Shown here in pieces: positions 20,525 through 28,538 of a DNA stretch of 64,000 nt. Numbering within the stretch: the stretch's first letter is position 1; every line of letters begins with the position of its first letter. Location of the stretch: contig NZ_CAMIAF010000015.1 in assembly GCF_946190375.1 (NCBI RefSeq), positions 1 to 64,000 of the forward strand, written 5' to 3'. Source of the DNA: Streptococcus mitis. Its GTDB lineage: Bacteria; Bacillota; Bacilli; Lactobacillales; Streptococcaceae. A model generated the notes under the pieces. The model worked only from the letters and a program-made list of their open reading frames with translations. It had not been told where the DNA came from and ran no database searches. The translations under genes were made by a program, and so were the position numbers.

Positions 20525-20631
20525 TATAGTAGATTGAAATAAGATATAAACAAATCAATCAAGAAAGTAAAATTAATTTCTAGAAATATTTTAGCAGTCA
20601 CGACGTACTATTCTAGTTTCAATCAACTATA
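20525..20631. repeat. RUP element (repeat unit of pneumococcus)
   Basis: 107 bp bounded by the inverted ends TATAGTAGATTGAAAT and GTTTCAATCAACTATA, with internal sequence I recognise as RUP. RUP is a nonautonomous miniature element thought to be moved by the IS630-Spn1 transposase. The length matches the known 107 bp. It sits 11 bases right of the repeat copy, in the leader region of the ribose operon. Confidence 0.85.
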
Positions 20632-20692
20632 ATAGAAGATTAGTAAAAACATGTGTACTCTGAAATAAATTTAAAATATTTCTAAAAAAGTA

Positions 20693-20741
20693 TTGACAAA
20701 ATAAAAGAAAACGCTTACTATATAAATAAGGGAACGGTTCC
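20693..20741 (+). promoter_or_regulatory. rbs promoter with cre-like site and RbsR operator
   Basis: TTGACA (20693-20698), 17-bp spacer, TACTAT (20716-20721). A catabolite-response-like AGAAAACGCTTACT (about 20705-20719) lies between the hexamers, where bound CcpA would block polymerase. The perfect odd palindrome GGAACGGTTCC (20731-20741) just downstream of the -10 is a LacI-family type operator, presumably for RbsR. AAGGAGGAG before the start is a strong ribosome site. Confidence 0.7.
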
Positions 20742-20761
20742 ACAATAAAAAAGGAGGAGTG

Positions 20762-21739
20762 ATGACTACAATAAAACAGGTTGCTGAAGAAGCTGGAGTA
20801 TCAAAGTCAACAGTTTCAAGATATATTTCGAAAAAAGGCTATGTCGGAGATGATGCGAGAGAAAAGATAAAAAATGCTATCAAGAAATTAAATTACACAC
20901 CAAATGTATTAGCACAATCTTTAAAAACTAAAAAAAATCAAATGGTAGGACTCTTATTGCCAGATATTTCTAATCCCTTCTTCCCAAGATTGGTTCGAGG
21001 AGCCGAATCATATTTGAAAGATAAAGGTTATAGGATTATGGTTGGTACTATTTCAGATCATGATTCGTTAGAAGAATATATAAACCTTTTGTTAAAAACA
21101 AATGCAGCTGGTATTATAACAACACTTGACTTTACCAAGGAATTTCCAAATCTAACATTACCTGTTGTTGTGGTTGACCGGATTAGTAAAGATACAGGCT
21201 ATGGTGTTTTTTCTGATAATCAGTTGGGTGGACGTTTGGCTGCTAAAGCAATTTGGAATGCTGGCGCTGAGCAGGTTATGATCATCAAAGTTTTAGATGA
21301 TAAAGCTGAGAATATTGTGGAACGATTTGAAGCAAGTTTAAACTATTTGAGGAATAAAAATTTAGAAATTTGTATTGAAGAAAGTGAAACGTTTGACTTT
21401 GAAAAAATTCAAAAAGAAGCTAAAGAGAATCTAAAAAGAAATCCAAATATTGATAGTATTATAGCACCTTCTGATATTCATGCGATAGCTTATATTCATG
21501 AAATTTTAGCAATTGGGAAAAAAATTCCAGATGATATTCAAATCATTGGTTATGATGATATTGTACTTAGTCAATTTATTTATCCTTCTTTATCAACTAT
21601 CCACCAATCATCATATAAAATGGGAGAACAGGCTGCAAAGCTAATCTATAATATGGCAAATAAGTTCTCTATAGATGAAGCTAAAATTAAACTCCCTGTT
21701 AGGTACATAGAAAGAAATACATTAAGGAGAAAGAAATGA
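20762..21739 (+). CDS. rbsR: Ribose operon repressor, LacI family
   Basis: LacI-type repressor. The N-terminal helix-turn-helix TIKQVAEEAGVSKSTVSRYI is at residues 3-22, the hinge NYTPNVLAQSLK near 47-58, then a periplasmic-binding-like effector domain (VGLLLPDISNPFFPRLVRG). About 325 residues. GTG at 20759 is in frame, but it directly abuts the AGGAGG; ATG 20762 is preferred. First gene of the operon it should control through the palindrome at 20731. Its stop overlaps rbsK (ATGA). Codon use is more AT-rich than in flanking core genes. Confidence 0.88.
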   Translation: MTTIKQVAEEAGVSKSTVSRYISKKGYVGDDAREKIKNAIKKLNYTPNVLAQSLKTKKNQMVGLLLPDISNPFFPRLVRGAESYLKDKGYRIMVGTISDHDSLEEYINLLLKTNAAGIITTLDFTKEFPNLTLPVVVVDRISKDTGYGVFSDNQLGGRLAAKAIWNAGAEQVMIIKVLDDKAENIVERFEASLNYLRNKNLEICIEESETFDFEKIQKEAKENLKRNPNIDSIIAPSDIHAIAYIHEILAIGKKIPDDIQIIGYDDIVLSQFIYPSLSTIHQSSYKMGEQAAKLIYNMANKFSIDEAKIKLPVRYIERNTLRRKK

Positions 21740-22647
21740 GTAAAATTGTTGTTGTTGGAAGCATTTCAATGGACTTAGTTATGAGAACAAAAAGGATTCC
21801 AGAAGGAGGTGAAACGATTTTTGGCGATTCATTTAATATAGTTCCAGGTGGAAAAGGTGCAAATCAAGCTGTAGCTATTGGTAGATTATCCAGTGTTGAA
21901 GATAATATTTACATATTTGGGAACGTAGGAGAAGATATTTTTTCAGCAGATTTATTAAGTAATCTGCAAAATAATGATATTTCTACAGCATATGTGGGAA
22001 CGGTACCACAGTCTACAGGAGTTGCACAAATTACTTTATATGGAGGTGATAATAGGATTATTTATTATCCCGGAGCTAATAATTTAGTTAAAACAAATGA
22101 TTGGAAAAATGAGTGGAAATTACTTAGTGATGCAAGTATTGTTGTATTACAGAATGAAATACCACATGAAGCCAACTTATCTATAGCTAAATTTTGCCAA
22201 GAAAATCAAGTTAAGGTTCTTTACAATCCTGCACCAGCTAGAGAAACAGACAAAGAGATGATTCCTTTTTGTGATTTTATTACTCCTAATGAGCATGAAT
22301 GTTCAGAGCTTTTTCCAGATAAGAAATTAGAGGAAATTATTAAAATTTATCCTAATAAAATGATTGTAACATTAGGAGTTGAAGGCTCTATTTATTATGA
22401 TGGGACAGCAGTTAAGAAAATTCCTGCTATAAAAGCTGAAGTAGTTGATACTACAGGAGCAGGAGATACGTTTAATGGTGCTTTTGCTTATGCTATCTCA
22501 AAAGGAAAAGAGATGAATGTTGCATTGTCCTTTGCAACGATTGCTTCACATCTTTCTGTTCAAAGATTTGGAGCACAAGGAGGTATGCCTAGTTTGAAAG
22601 AAATAAAGGAGCATTCAGGATATGAAGAAATATGGGATTTTAAATAG
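21736..22647 (+). CDS. rbsK: Ribokinase
   Basis: Phosphorylates ribose to ribose-5-phosphate with ATP. PfkB-family carbohydrate kinase: N-terminal signature GGKGANQAVAIGRL near residue 40, C-terminal signature DTTGAGDTFNGAF near 238 containing the catalytic Asp. 303 residues, usual length. Overlaps rbsR by 4 bases and rbsD by 26 bases, so the operon is tightly packed. Confidence 0.93.
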   Translation: MSKIVVVGSISMDLVMRTKRIPEGGETIFGDSFNIVPGGKGANQAVAIGRLSSVEDNIYIFGNVGEDIFSADLLSNLQNNDISTAYVGTVPQSTGVAQITLYGGDNRIIYYPGANNLVKTNDWKNEWKLLSDASIVVLQNEIPHEANLSIAKFCQENQVKVLYNPAPARETDKEMIPFCDFITPNEHECSELFPDKKLEEIIKIYPNKMIVTLGVEGSIYYDGTAVKKIPAIKAEVVDTTGAGDTFNGAFAYAISKGKEMNVALSFATIASHLSVQRFGAQGGMPSLKEIKEHSGYEEIWDFK

Positions 22648-23020
22648 TAATATAGCAAAACTAGCTGATGATTTAGGTCATATGGATTGGGTTTGTATCG
22701 GAGATTTGGGATTGCCAGTTCCAAAAGGTGTTGATAAAATTGATTTAGCATTAAGAAAAGGTAGTCCAAGTTTTTTAGAAGTTTTAAAAGAATATTCAGA
22801 TCATGTACTTATTGAAAAAATTTTCTTAGCAGAAGAAATTAAAGAACAAAACACAGAACAGTGGCAAGCAGTTTTAGACCTTTTAGGATCGAATATAATT
22901 ATTGAATATATTAGTCACGAAGAATTGAAAGCTATGAATACTAAAGTAAAGGCAGTTATTCGCACTGGGGAAGATACACCATATTCGAATATAATCTTGC
23001 AATCAGGAGTTATTATTTAG
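22622..23020 (+). CDS. rbsD: D-ribose pyranase
   Basis: Interconverts the beta-pyran and beta-furan forms of ribose so that RbsK can use it. The start MKKYGILNSNIAKLADDLGH carries the conserved His of RbsD/FucU; the C-terminal TGEDTPYSNIILQSGV is also conserved. 132 residues. The start lies inside the end of rbsK, preceded by GGAGCATTCAGG. Confidence 0.93.
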   Translation: MKKYGILNSNIAKLADDLGHMDWVCIGDLGLPVPKGVDKIDLALRKGSPSFLEVLKEYSDHVLIEKIFLAEEIKEQNTEQWQAVLDLLGSNIIIEYISHEELKAMNTKVKAVIRTGEDTPYSNIILQSGVII

Positions 23021-23033
23021 AAGGGGGTTACCT

Positions 23034-24512
23034 ATGAAAATTGAAATGAAGAACATTTCAAAATCTTTTGGGAATAATCGTGTTTTAGAAAGTATTGATT
23101 TGGTTCTTAATTCAGGAGAAGTTCATGCTTTAATGGGAGAAAATGGTGCAGGCAAGTCAACCTTAATGAATATTTTAACTGGTCTTTTTCCAGCTACTTC
23201 AGGAACTATTTTTATTGATGGAAAAGAAAAAACATTTTCTAATCCTCAAGAAGCAGAACGGTTTGGACTGAGTTTTATTCATCAAGAAATGAATACTTCG
23301 CCAGATATGACTGTACTTGATAATCTTTTTTTAGGAAGAGAAATTAAAAATTCGATTGGCTTTCTAGATAAAGCTAGTATGGAAAAGAAAGCTAAAGAAG
23401 CATTTAAACGTCTTAATATCTCTATTCCTCTCGATGCAATTATTGGTCAATTATCAGTTGGACAACAACAAATGATAGAAATAGCAAAATGTTTATTATC
23501 AGAAGTTTCCTTGTTAATTATGGATGAACCTACAGCAGCTTTAACTGATCGTGAAACTGAAACACTTTTCAAAGTGATAGAAGGATTAAAATCTGATGGT
23601 GTAGGTATTGTGTATATTTCACATCGGATGGAAGAAATCTTTAAGATCACAGATCTTATAACTGTAATGAGAGATGGGTTTGTAATTGATACCAAGAAAA
23701 CGAAGTTAACTAATGCGGATGAATTAGTTCAAAAGATGGTAGGTCGTGAATTAGAAGATTATTATCCAGAAAAAAAGGCTGAGATTGGGAATATTGTTTT
23801 TCAAGCTAAGAATCTTTCTGGTAATTCTTTTACGGATGTTTCTTTCTATGTACGTCAAGGGGAAATTCTTGGTTTTTCTGGTTTGATGGGGGCTGGTCGT
23901 ACTGAAATAATGCGAGCAATTTTTGGAATTGATTCTTTAAAATCTGGTCAAATTATAATAAACGAAGAAGAACTGATAATTAAAAATCCTTTTGAAGCAA
24001 TTAAGCATGGAATTGGTTTCTTAACAGAAGATCGTAAAGATGAGGGATTGATTTTAGATTTTTCTATCAAAGATAATATGACTTTACCTAGTACTCGTGA
24101 TTTTGTTAAAAATGGCATTTTTGATAATAAAACAAGTGATATATTTGTACAACGCTTAATTGATAGGTTACAAATTAAATCAGGTTATCCAGATAAAGAA
24201 GTTGGGACACTTTCTGGTGGTAATCAACAGAAAGTAGTTTTAGCAAAATGGATAGGTATTGCACCAAAAGTACTGATTTTAGATGAGCCAACTCGTGGGG
24301 TAGATGTTGGAGCTAAGCGTGAAATTTACCAATTAATGAATGAATTGGCTGAACGAGGTGTACCGATTATTATGGTCTCTTCAGATTTACCAGAAGTGAT
24401 TGGAGTCAGTGATCGTATTATGGTCATGCATGAAGGTAGAATTAGTGGAGAATTAACACGTCAAGAAGCTACACAAGAAAAAGTTATGCAACTAGCTACA
24501 GGAGGACAATAG
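23034..24512 (+). CDS. rbsA: Ribose ABC transporter, ATP-binding protein
   Basis: ATPase of the ribose importer, with two ABC cassettes in one chain as in other sugar CUT2 systems. First cassette: Walker A GENGAGKSTLMN near residue 36, signature LSVGQQQMIEIAKCL, Walker B LLIMDEPTAAL. Second (~250-490): degenerate Walker A GLMGAGRTEIMR, signature LSGGNQQKVVLAKWI, Walker B VLILDEPTRGVD. 492 residues. AAGGGGG precedes the start. Confidence 0.94.
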   Translation: MKIEMKNISKSFGNNRVLESIDLVLNSGEVHALMGENGAGKSTLMNILTGLFPATSGTIFIDGKEKTFSNPQEAERFGLSFIHQEMNTSPDMTVLDNLFLGREIKNSIGFLDKASMEKKAKEAFKRLNISIPLDAIIGQLSVGQQQMIEIAKCLLSEVSLLIMDEPTAALTDRETETLFKVIEGLKSDGVGIVYISHRMEEIFKITDLITVMRDGFVIDTKKTKLTNADELVQKMVGRELEDYYPEKKAEIGNIVFQAKNLSGNSFTDVSFYVRQGEILGFSGLMGAGRTEIMRAIFGIDSLKSGQIIINEEELIIKNPFEAIKHGIGFLTEDRKDEGLILDFSIKDNMTLPSTRDFVKNGIFDNKTSDIFVQRLIDRLQIKSGYPDKEVGTLSGGNQQKVVLAKWIGIAPKVLILDEPTRGVDVGAKREIYQLMNELAERGVPIIMVSSDLPEVIGVSDRIMVMHEGRISGELTRQEATQEKVMQLATGGQ

Positions 24513-24513
24513 T

Positions 24514-25455
24514 GTGAAAAATACTATGAAGTATATGTCAGAATTGACAACAGTAATAGCATTGATAATTTTAATGGCTGTCATCACTATTATCAATTCA
24601 AATTTTTTAACAGCAAATAATCTGTTAAATTTACTATTGCAAGTAACATCAAATGCACTGATTGCTTTTGGAATGACCTTTGTTATTCTAACAGGTGGAA
24701 TTGATTTATCAATTGGATCAATTTTAGCCTTATCCAGTGCGCTAACAGCTGGCCTATTAGGATCTGGAATGCCTGTTACATTAGCAATTCTCATCTCTTT
24801 AATTTTGGGTTGCATTCTAGGTATGATGAATGGATTATTGATTTCCTACGGGAAATTAGCTCTATTTATCGTCACTTTAGCGACTATGACTATTTTTAGG
24901 GGAGCAACACTTGTTTATACAAATGGAAATCCTATTACAAAAGGATTAAGTGATACATTCTTATTTCAATTTTTGGGGCAAGGTTACATAGTAGGAATTC
25001 CATTTCCTGTAATTATTATGTTTATTGTATTTATTGTTTTATATGTTTTACTTCATAAAACAGCATTTGGTAAATCTGTATATGCTATAGGGGGGAATGA
25101 AAAAGCAGCATATATATCAGGTGTAAAATTAAATAAAGTGAAAATTATCATTTATTCAATATCAGGTATTATGGCTTCAATTTCTGGATTGATTATAACA
25201 TCACGCTTAAGTTCTGCTCAACCAACAGCAGGTGCTAGTTATGAAATGGATGCTATTGCAGCTGTTGTTCTTGGGGGAACCTCTTTATCTGGAGGTAAAG
25301 GTCGTATATTGGGGACTCTAATAGGTGCTTTAATTATTGGAGTTTTGAATAATGGACTTAATATTATTGGTGTTTCAGCATTTTGGCAACAAGTAGTAAA
25401 AGGAGTTGTAATCTTAATTGCTGTTTTGATTGATCGTTTTAAAGTTGTAAAATAG
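24514..25455 (+). CDS. rbsC: Ribose ABC transporter, permease
   Basis: Membrane channel of the ribose importer, CUT2 permease family, eight or more hydrophobic segments. Family hallmarks are FVILTGGIDLSIGSILALSS near residue 54 and VVLGGTSLSGGKGRILGTL near 255. 313 residues. Starts with GTG within two bases of the rbsA stop, using AGGAGGA inside the end of rbsA as ribosome site. Confidence 0.92.
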   Translation: MKNTMKYMSELTTVIALIILMAVITIINSNFLTANNLLNLLLQVTSNALIAFGMTFVILTGGIDLSIGSILALSSALTAGLLGSGMPVTLAILISLILGCILGMMNGLLISYGKLALFIVTLATMTIFRGATLVYTNGNPITKGLSDTFLFQFLGQGYIVGIPFPVIIMFIVFIVLYVLLHKTAFGKSVYAIGGNEKAAYISGVKLNKVKIIIYSISGIMASISGLIITSRLSSAQPTAGASYEMDAIAAVVLGGTSLSGGKGRILGTLIGALIIGVLNNGLNIIGVSAFWQQVVKGVVILIAVLIDRFKVVK

Positions 25456-25516
25456 TAGAATAATTTTTCAAGTTTTTTGGAAATAGTAACAATTTATTAG
25501 ATGACGAACAATAGTC

Positions 25517-25533
25517 GGGATGGAAACTATCCC
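25517..25533 (+). other. Hairpin between rbsC and rbsB
   Basis: GGGATGG (25517-25523) pairs with CTATCCC (25527-25533) around an AAA loop. No T-run follows, so it is unlikely to terminate. Such hairpins often protect the mRNA of the binding protein, which is needed in excess; that role is inferred. Confidence 0.5.
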
Positions 25534-25562
25534 TGTAGATATATATTACGAGGAGTAATAAC

Positions 25563-26528
25563 ATGAAAATTATTAAAAAAATTAGCATTTTTGCTTTGTT
25601 TGTAACATTTATTTTTGCTTTAGTAGCTTGTGGAAAAACTGGTTTAGGAAATTCATCAAATGATAATAAATCTACGACTCAAAAGTCGGCAAAAGAATTA
25701 AAATTAGGAGTTTCTATTTCTACTACTAACAATCCTTATTTTGTGGCTATGAAAGATGGCCTTGAAAAAGCTGCAGGGGAAAAAGAAGTAACTTTGAAGA
25801 TAGCAGATGCACAAGATGATGCTGCTAGACAAGCAGATGATATTCAAAATTTTATTAGTCAAAATGTAGATGCTTTGCTAATTAATCCAGTTGATTCTGA
25901 TGCAATTGTGACATCTATTAAAGCTGCTAATAATGCAAACATTCCAGTAATCTTAATTGACCGCGGTAGTAATGGTGGTGAAGTCTTGACAACTGTTGCT
26001 TCTGATAATGTAGAAGCGGGTAAAATGGCTGCTGAATTTATTACCAAGCAATTGGGAGAAAAAGCAAAAACTTTTGAATTATCAGGGGTCCCAGGCGCTT
26101 CTGCAACAGTAGATAGAGGTAAAGGATTTGAACAAATTTCAAAGACAAATTTAGATGTTCTTTCTAGTCAATCTGCTAATTTTGATCGTGCAAAAGCTTT
26201 GAATACAGCGCAAAATATGATTCAAGGAAACAAAGAAGTACAAGCGATTTTCGCACAGAATGATGAGATGGCATTGGGAGCTGCACAAGCAGTAAAAGCA
26301 GCTGGTCTTAGCAATGTATTAATTGTTGGTATCGATGGTCAACCAGATGCACATGATGCTATTGCAAAAGGTGATATTACTGCCACTATTGCTCAGCAAC
26401 CAGCTAAGATGGGTGAAATCGCTATTCAATCAGCAATTGATCATTATCAAGGGAAAAAACTAGAAAAAGAAACAGTTTCTCCAATTTATCTTGTGACTAA
26501 GGATAATGTTGATCAACATAACTGGTGA
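25563..26528 (+). CDS. rbsB: Ribose ABC transporter, substrate-binding lipoprotein
   Basis: Extracellular ribose-binding protein anchored as a lipoprotein: the signal peptide ends in the lipobox LVAC with Cys near residue 23, followed by an Asn/Ser/Lys-rich linker. The mature part is a type-1 periplasmic-binding fold (LGVSISTTNNPYFVAMKDGL; IPVILIDRGSNGGEV; IFAQNDEMALGAAQAV). 321 residues. GAGGAG ribosome site. Last gene of the rbs operon; a weak AT-rich hairpin (AATAAG/CTTATT, about 26539-26556) may end the transcript. Confidence 0.93.
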   Translation: MKIIKKISIFALFVTFIFALVACGKTGLGNSSNDNKSTTQKSAKELKLGVSISTTNNPYFVAMKDGLEKAAGEKEVTLKIADAQDDAARQADDIQNFISQNVDALLINPVDSDAIVTSIKAANNANIPVILIDRGSNGGEVLTTVASDNVEAGKMAAEFITKQLGEKAKTFELSGVPGASATVDRGKGFEQISKTNLDVLSSQSANFDRAKALNTAQNMIQGNKEVQAIFAQNDEMALGAAQAVKAAGLSNVLIVGIDGQPDAHDAIAKGDITATIAQQPAKMGEIAIQSAIDHYQGKKLEKETVSPIYLVTKDNVDQHNW

Positions 26529-26604
26529 TATATTTTTTTAATAAGTAGGTACTTATTCATCTTCATTCAATGTAGTTTTTAAATATCATTGCTACTATTT
26601 GAAC

Positions 26605-26748
26605 TCTTGGGTGCAAAAAGACCAGATTCCAAACTTGGATCTGGCCTATGATATGTTACCTTTGATGGAAATGATGGAAGCTCCGGACAAATCTGAATTT
26701 TTCTACCCTCGCTGTACAGAAGATGATTGGGAGAAGAAAATCTTCTAG
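26605..26748 (+). pseudogene. 3' remnant of the Nudix hydrolase gene
   Basis: Encodes the last ~47 codons of the Nudix protein, from SWVQKDQIPNLD to EKKIF and stop, without the Nudix box or a start. A few silent changes and one Arg-to-Cys change distinguish it from the full gene at 19981. Confidence 0.85.
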
Positions 26749-26813
26749 TCTTTTACTAAATAACCAAGTTGATCCAAGGCCTCCTCGATATAGTGGAGGT
26801 CTTGTTGTGTTTC
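26605..26813 (+). repeat. Right copy of the 209-bp direct repeat
   Basis: Partner of 20305-20513. It holds a headless 3' piece of the Nudix gene and the genuine 3' end of niaR. The left boundary lies in unrelated AT-rich sequence after rbsB. Confidence 0.9.
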
Positions 26814-27260
26814 AGCTTCGACTAGGTGGTAATGGATGCCATCTGTTAATTCAGACAGAGGTCTAAAGTCAGAATGCTCGACTTGTTCTAGAAAATGTTG
26901 CACATCTCTGCGACAAGACAGTTTCAGCAAGGTTTCGATTTCTCCATAAACGGGATGGTCAATCAAGGTATTTTGAACACGCCCACCATTATCAACGATA
27001 GCAAGGAGTTCTTGACCGATTTCTTCAACTTCATGTTTTACTTTGAAAAGTTTGTGAACATAAGGATTGGTTTCAATTTGCTTATAGACGTAGCCACGAT
27101 TAGTGGATAGGATAGGAGCGCCATCGGCTCTCAAAATTGCAATGTCTTGTACAATGACCTGACGTGTGACATGAAAATGTTCAGCTAAACTTTGGCCGTT
27201 GAGGGCTTTAGGAGCTTCTTTCAAGAGTTGGAGCAGGGCTTGTTTGCGATCTTTTGTCAT
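26745..27260 (-). CDS. niaR: Niacin-responsive transcriptional repressor NiaR
   Basis: Represses niacin uptake and salvage genes when nicotinic acid is present. N-terminal winged helix-turn-helix (~1-65, LAEHFHVTRQVIVQDIAILR), then the 3H domain: the conserved His residues lie at NPYVHKL (~70), IDHPVYGEI (~102) and DGIHYHLVE (~144). 171 residues. Its last 69 bases belong to the right repeat copy and its stop overlaps the stop of the Nudix remnant. The niaX gene ends 12 bases upstream of its start, so niaX-niaR form one unit. Confidence 0.88.
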   Translation of the reverse strand: MTKDRKQALLQLLKEAPKALNGQSLAEHFHVTRQVIVQDIAILRADGAPILSTNRGYVYKQIETNPYVHKLFKVKHEVEEIGQELLAIVDNGGRVQNTLIDHPVYGEIETLLKLSCRRDVQHFLEQVEHSDFRPLSELTDGIHYHLVEAETQQDLHYIEEALDQLGYLVKD

Positions 27261-27271
27261 AGTTCTTCCTT

Positions 27272-27799
27272 TTAACGGCGTTTTCGAAGCACTTTATAGA
27301 CAGCTAGTGCTAATGTATAGTCTACCATACTATGGATAATTGTACCAAATCCAACTAGCACAAATAGAACATAAAACATATTTTCTACATTGGTACCAGA
27401 AGTTGCGTAAAAAACGACACAGGCCAATACTTCAGCAAGGGCATGAACAATAGCCAAAACAAAGTTGAAAACCCAGGAAGATTTTGGTTTATCTAGGGTA
27501 TCGGGGAATTTTTGTAGGTAAAGAGCTCCCAAAGTCCCAAAAAAGATATGGGAAAAAGCTCGAAATACGATCACCATGGGATATCCAGCCATCAAAAATC
27601 CAAAACTAGAGGCTAGGATGACAAAAACTGCCATCAAGGGCGACAAGAACATGGCAATAAAAATAGCGATGTGACTCCCCAAAGTGTAAGAAGCAGGTGG
27701 AATGACAATCTTAAAAGGCATAACAATTGGAATCAAAATTGCAATAGCCGTTAAAAGGGCAGTCATTGTCATAAATTGTGTCTTTTTCCGTGTGTTCAT
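27272..27799 (-). CDS. niaX: Niacin ECF transporter S component NiaX
   Basis: Small membrane substrate-binding subunit that works with the shared energy-coupling (EcfAA'T) module, encoded elsewhere. About six hydrophobic segments in 175 residues from MNTRKKTQFMTMTAL. The frame is open further upstream, but the ATG at 27799 has AAGGAGA at the right distance, and the NiaR operator lies in front of it, so this start is chosen. Niacin specificity follows from the neighbouring niaR and the operator. Confidence 0.85.
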   Translation of the reverse strand: MNTRKKTQFMTMTALLTAIAILIPIVMPFKIVIPPASYTLGSHIAIFIAMFLSPLMAVFVILASSFGFLMAGYPMVIVFRAFSHIFFGTLGALYLQKFPDTLDKPKSSWVFNFVLAIVHALAEVLACVVFYATSGTNVENMFYVLFVLVGFGTIIHSMVDYTLALAVYKVLRKRR

Positions 27800-27811
27800 A
27801 AGAATCTCCTT

Positions 27812-27833
27812 TTTAACTGTATATACACTAGTA
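27812..27833 (-). promoter_or_regulatory. NiaR operator upstream of niaX
   Basis: Minus strand TACTAGTGTATATACAGTTAAA fits the pneumococcal NiaR consensus as I recall it (TACWRGTGTNTWKACASNTRWW) at all positions. It overlaps a TATACT -10-like box (about 27833-27838) and lies just upstream of the niaX ribosome site, so bound NiaR would block transcription of niaX-niaR. Confidence 0.7.
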
Positions 27834-27936
27834 TAGTATAATAAACAAGACAATAAAGCAAGGATTTACTTAAGTTTATAGGCCATTTTAAATTAAATAT
27901 TGGCAAAGATTTCACTAAAAAGAAACTGTATAGAGC

Positions 27937-27971
27937 AAAATCTCCACCTTCAAGTTTGAAAGCGGAGATTA
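27937..27971 (-). terminator. Terminator of the coaB-coaC-panT operon
   Basis: Minus strand AATCTCC...TTCAA pairs with TTGAA...GGAGATTTT, a long stem with two small mismatches, just past the panT stop. Confidence 0.75.
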
Positions 27972-27974
27972 TTT

Positions 27975-28538
27975 TTATTTCTTCAAGGTTTGTAGTCTTG
28001 GAACAATGGCTAGGGTTAGAACTGCGGAAATAACTAATTCAGCAATCGAATTCGTTGAGATAACAGTTGCTAGGAGTTTTTGGATATTACCATCAAAAAC
28101 ATTTCCAAAAAGGTAGAAAATTCCACCTAGTACAAAGACTGTGTTGGTAAGTGAACCAAGGGCACCAGCTAAAATAAGACCAGTTTTATTTTTCATCAGT
28201 TTATAAACTAGATACGGAGTCAAACCAATCAAAATACGTGGGACGATGGCAATGATAGCTGAGTAGATGTTCCCGTTTGGTACGAATGGTGAGAAGAGGT
28301 AGCTTGTTGGTAGAATTGTAATCGTATTAACTGTCAAGCTAAGTAGCCCCATCAAAAATCCAAGTGTAACCCCAACTCGTGGACCGTAGATAATGCTGGC
28401 AATAATGACAGGAATATGAACAATGGTCGGTTTGATTGGAAATGGAAAAAGGTTAAAGATAAGCGAGCTTAGAAAATGAATCACAAGCATGGTTGCAAAA
28501 AAGATAGCAATAGGTGCAATATTAGAGCGTTTTTTCAT
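27975..28538 (-). CDS. panT: Probable pantothenate ECF transporter S component PanT
   Basis: Membrane protein of 187 residues with five to six hydrophobic segments, of the ECF substrate-specific component family. The pattern VHIPVIIASIIYGPRVGVTLGF near residue 40 is typical. The start overlaps the coaC end by 17 bases, and the two CoA-synthesis genes upstream make pantothenate the likely vitamin; that specificity is context-based. Needs the EcfAA'T module encoded elsewhere. Confidence 0.8.
   Translation of the reverse strand: MKKRSNIAPIAIFFATMLVIHFLSSLIFNLFPFPIKPTIVHIPVIIASIIYGPRVGVTLGFLMGLLSLTVNTITILPTSYLFSPFVPNGNIYSAIIAIVPRILIGLTPYLVYKLMKNKTGLILAGALGSLTNTVFVLGGIFYLFGNVFDGNIQKLLATVISTNSIAELVISAVLTLAIVPRLQTLKK

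Noticed and set aside
26529-26604. Small gene or strong terminator after rbsB
   Set aside because: Only a weak AT hairpin without a proper T-run is seen; no coding potential.
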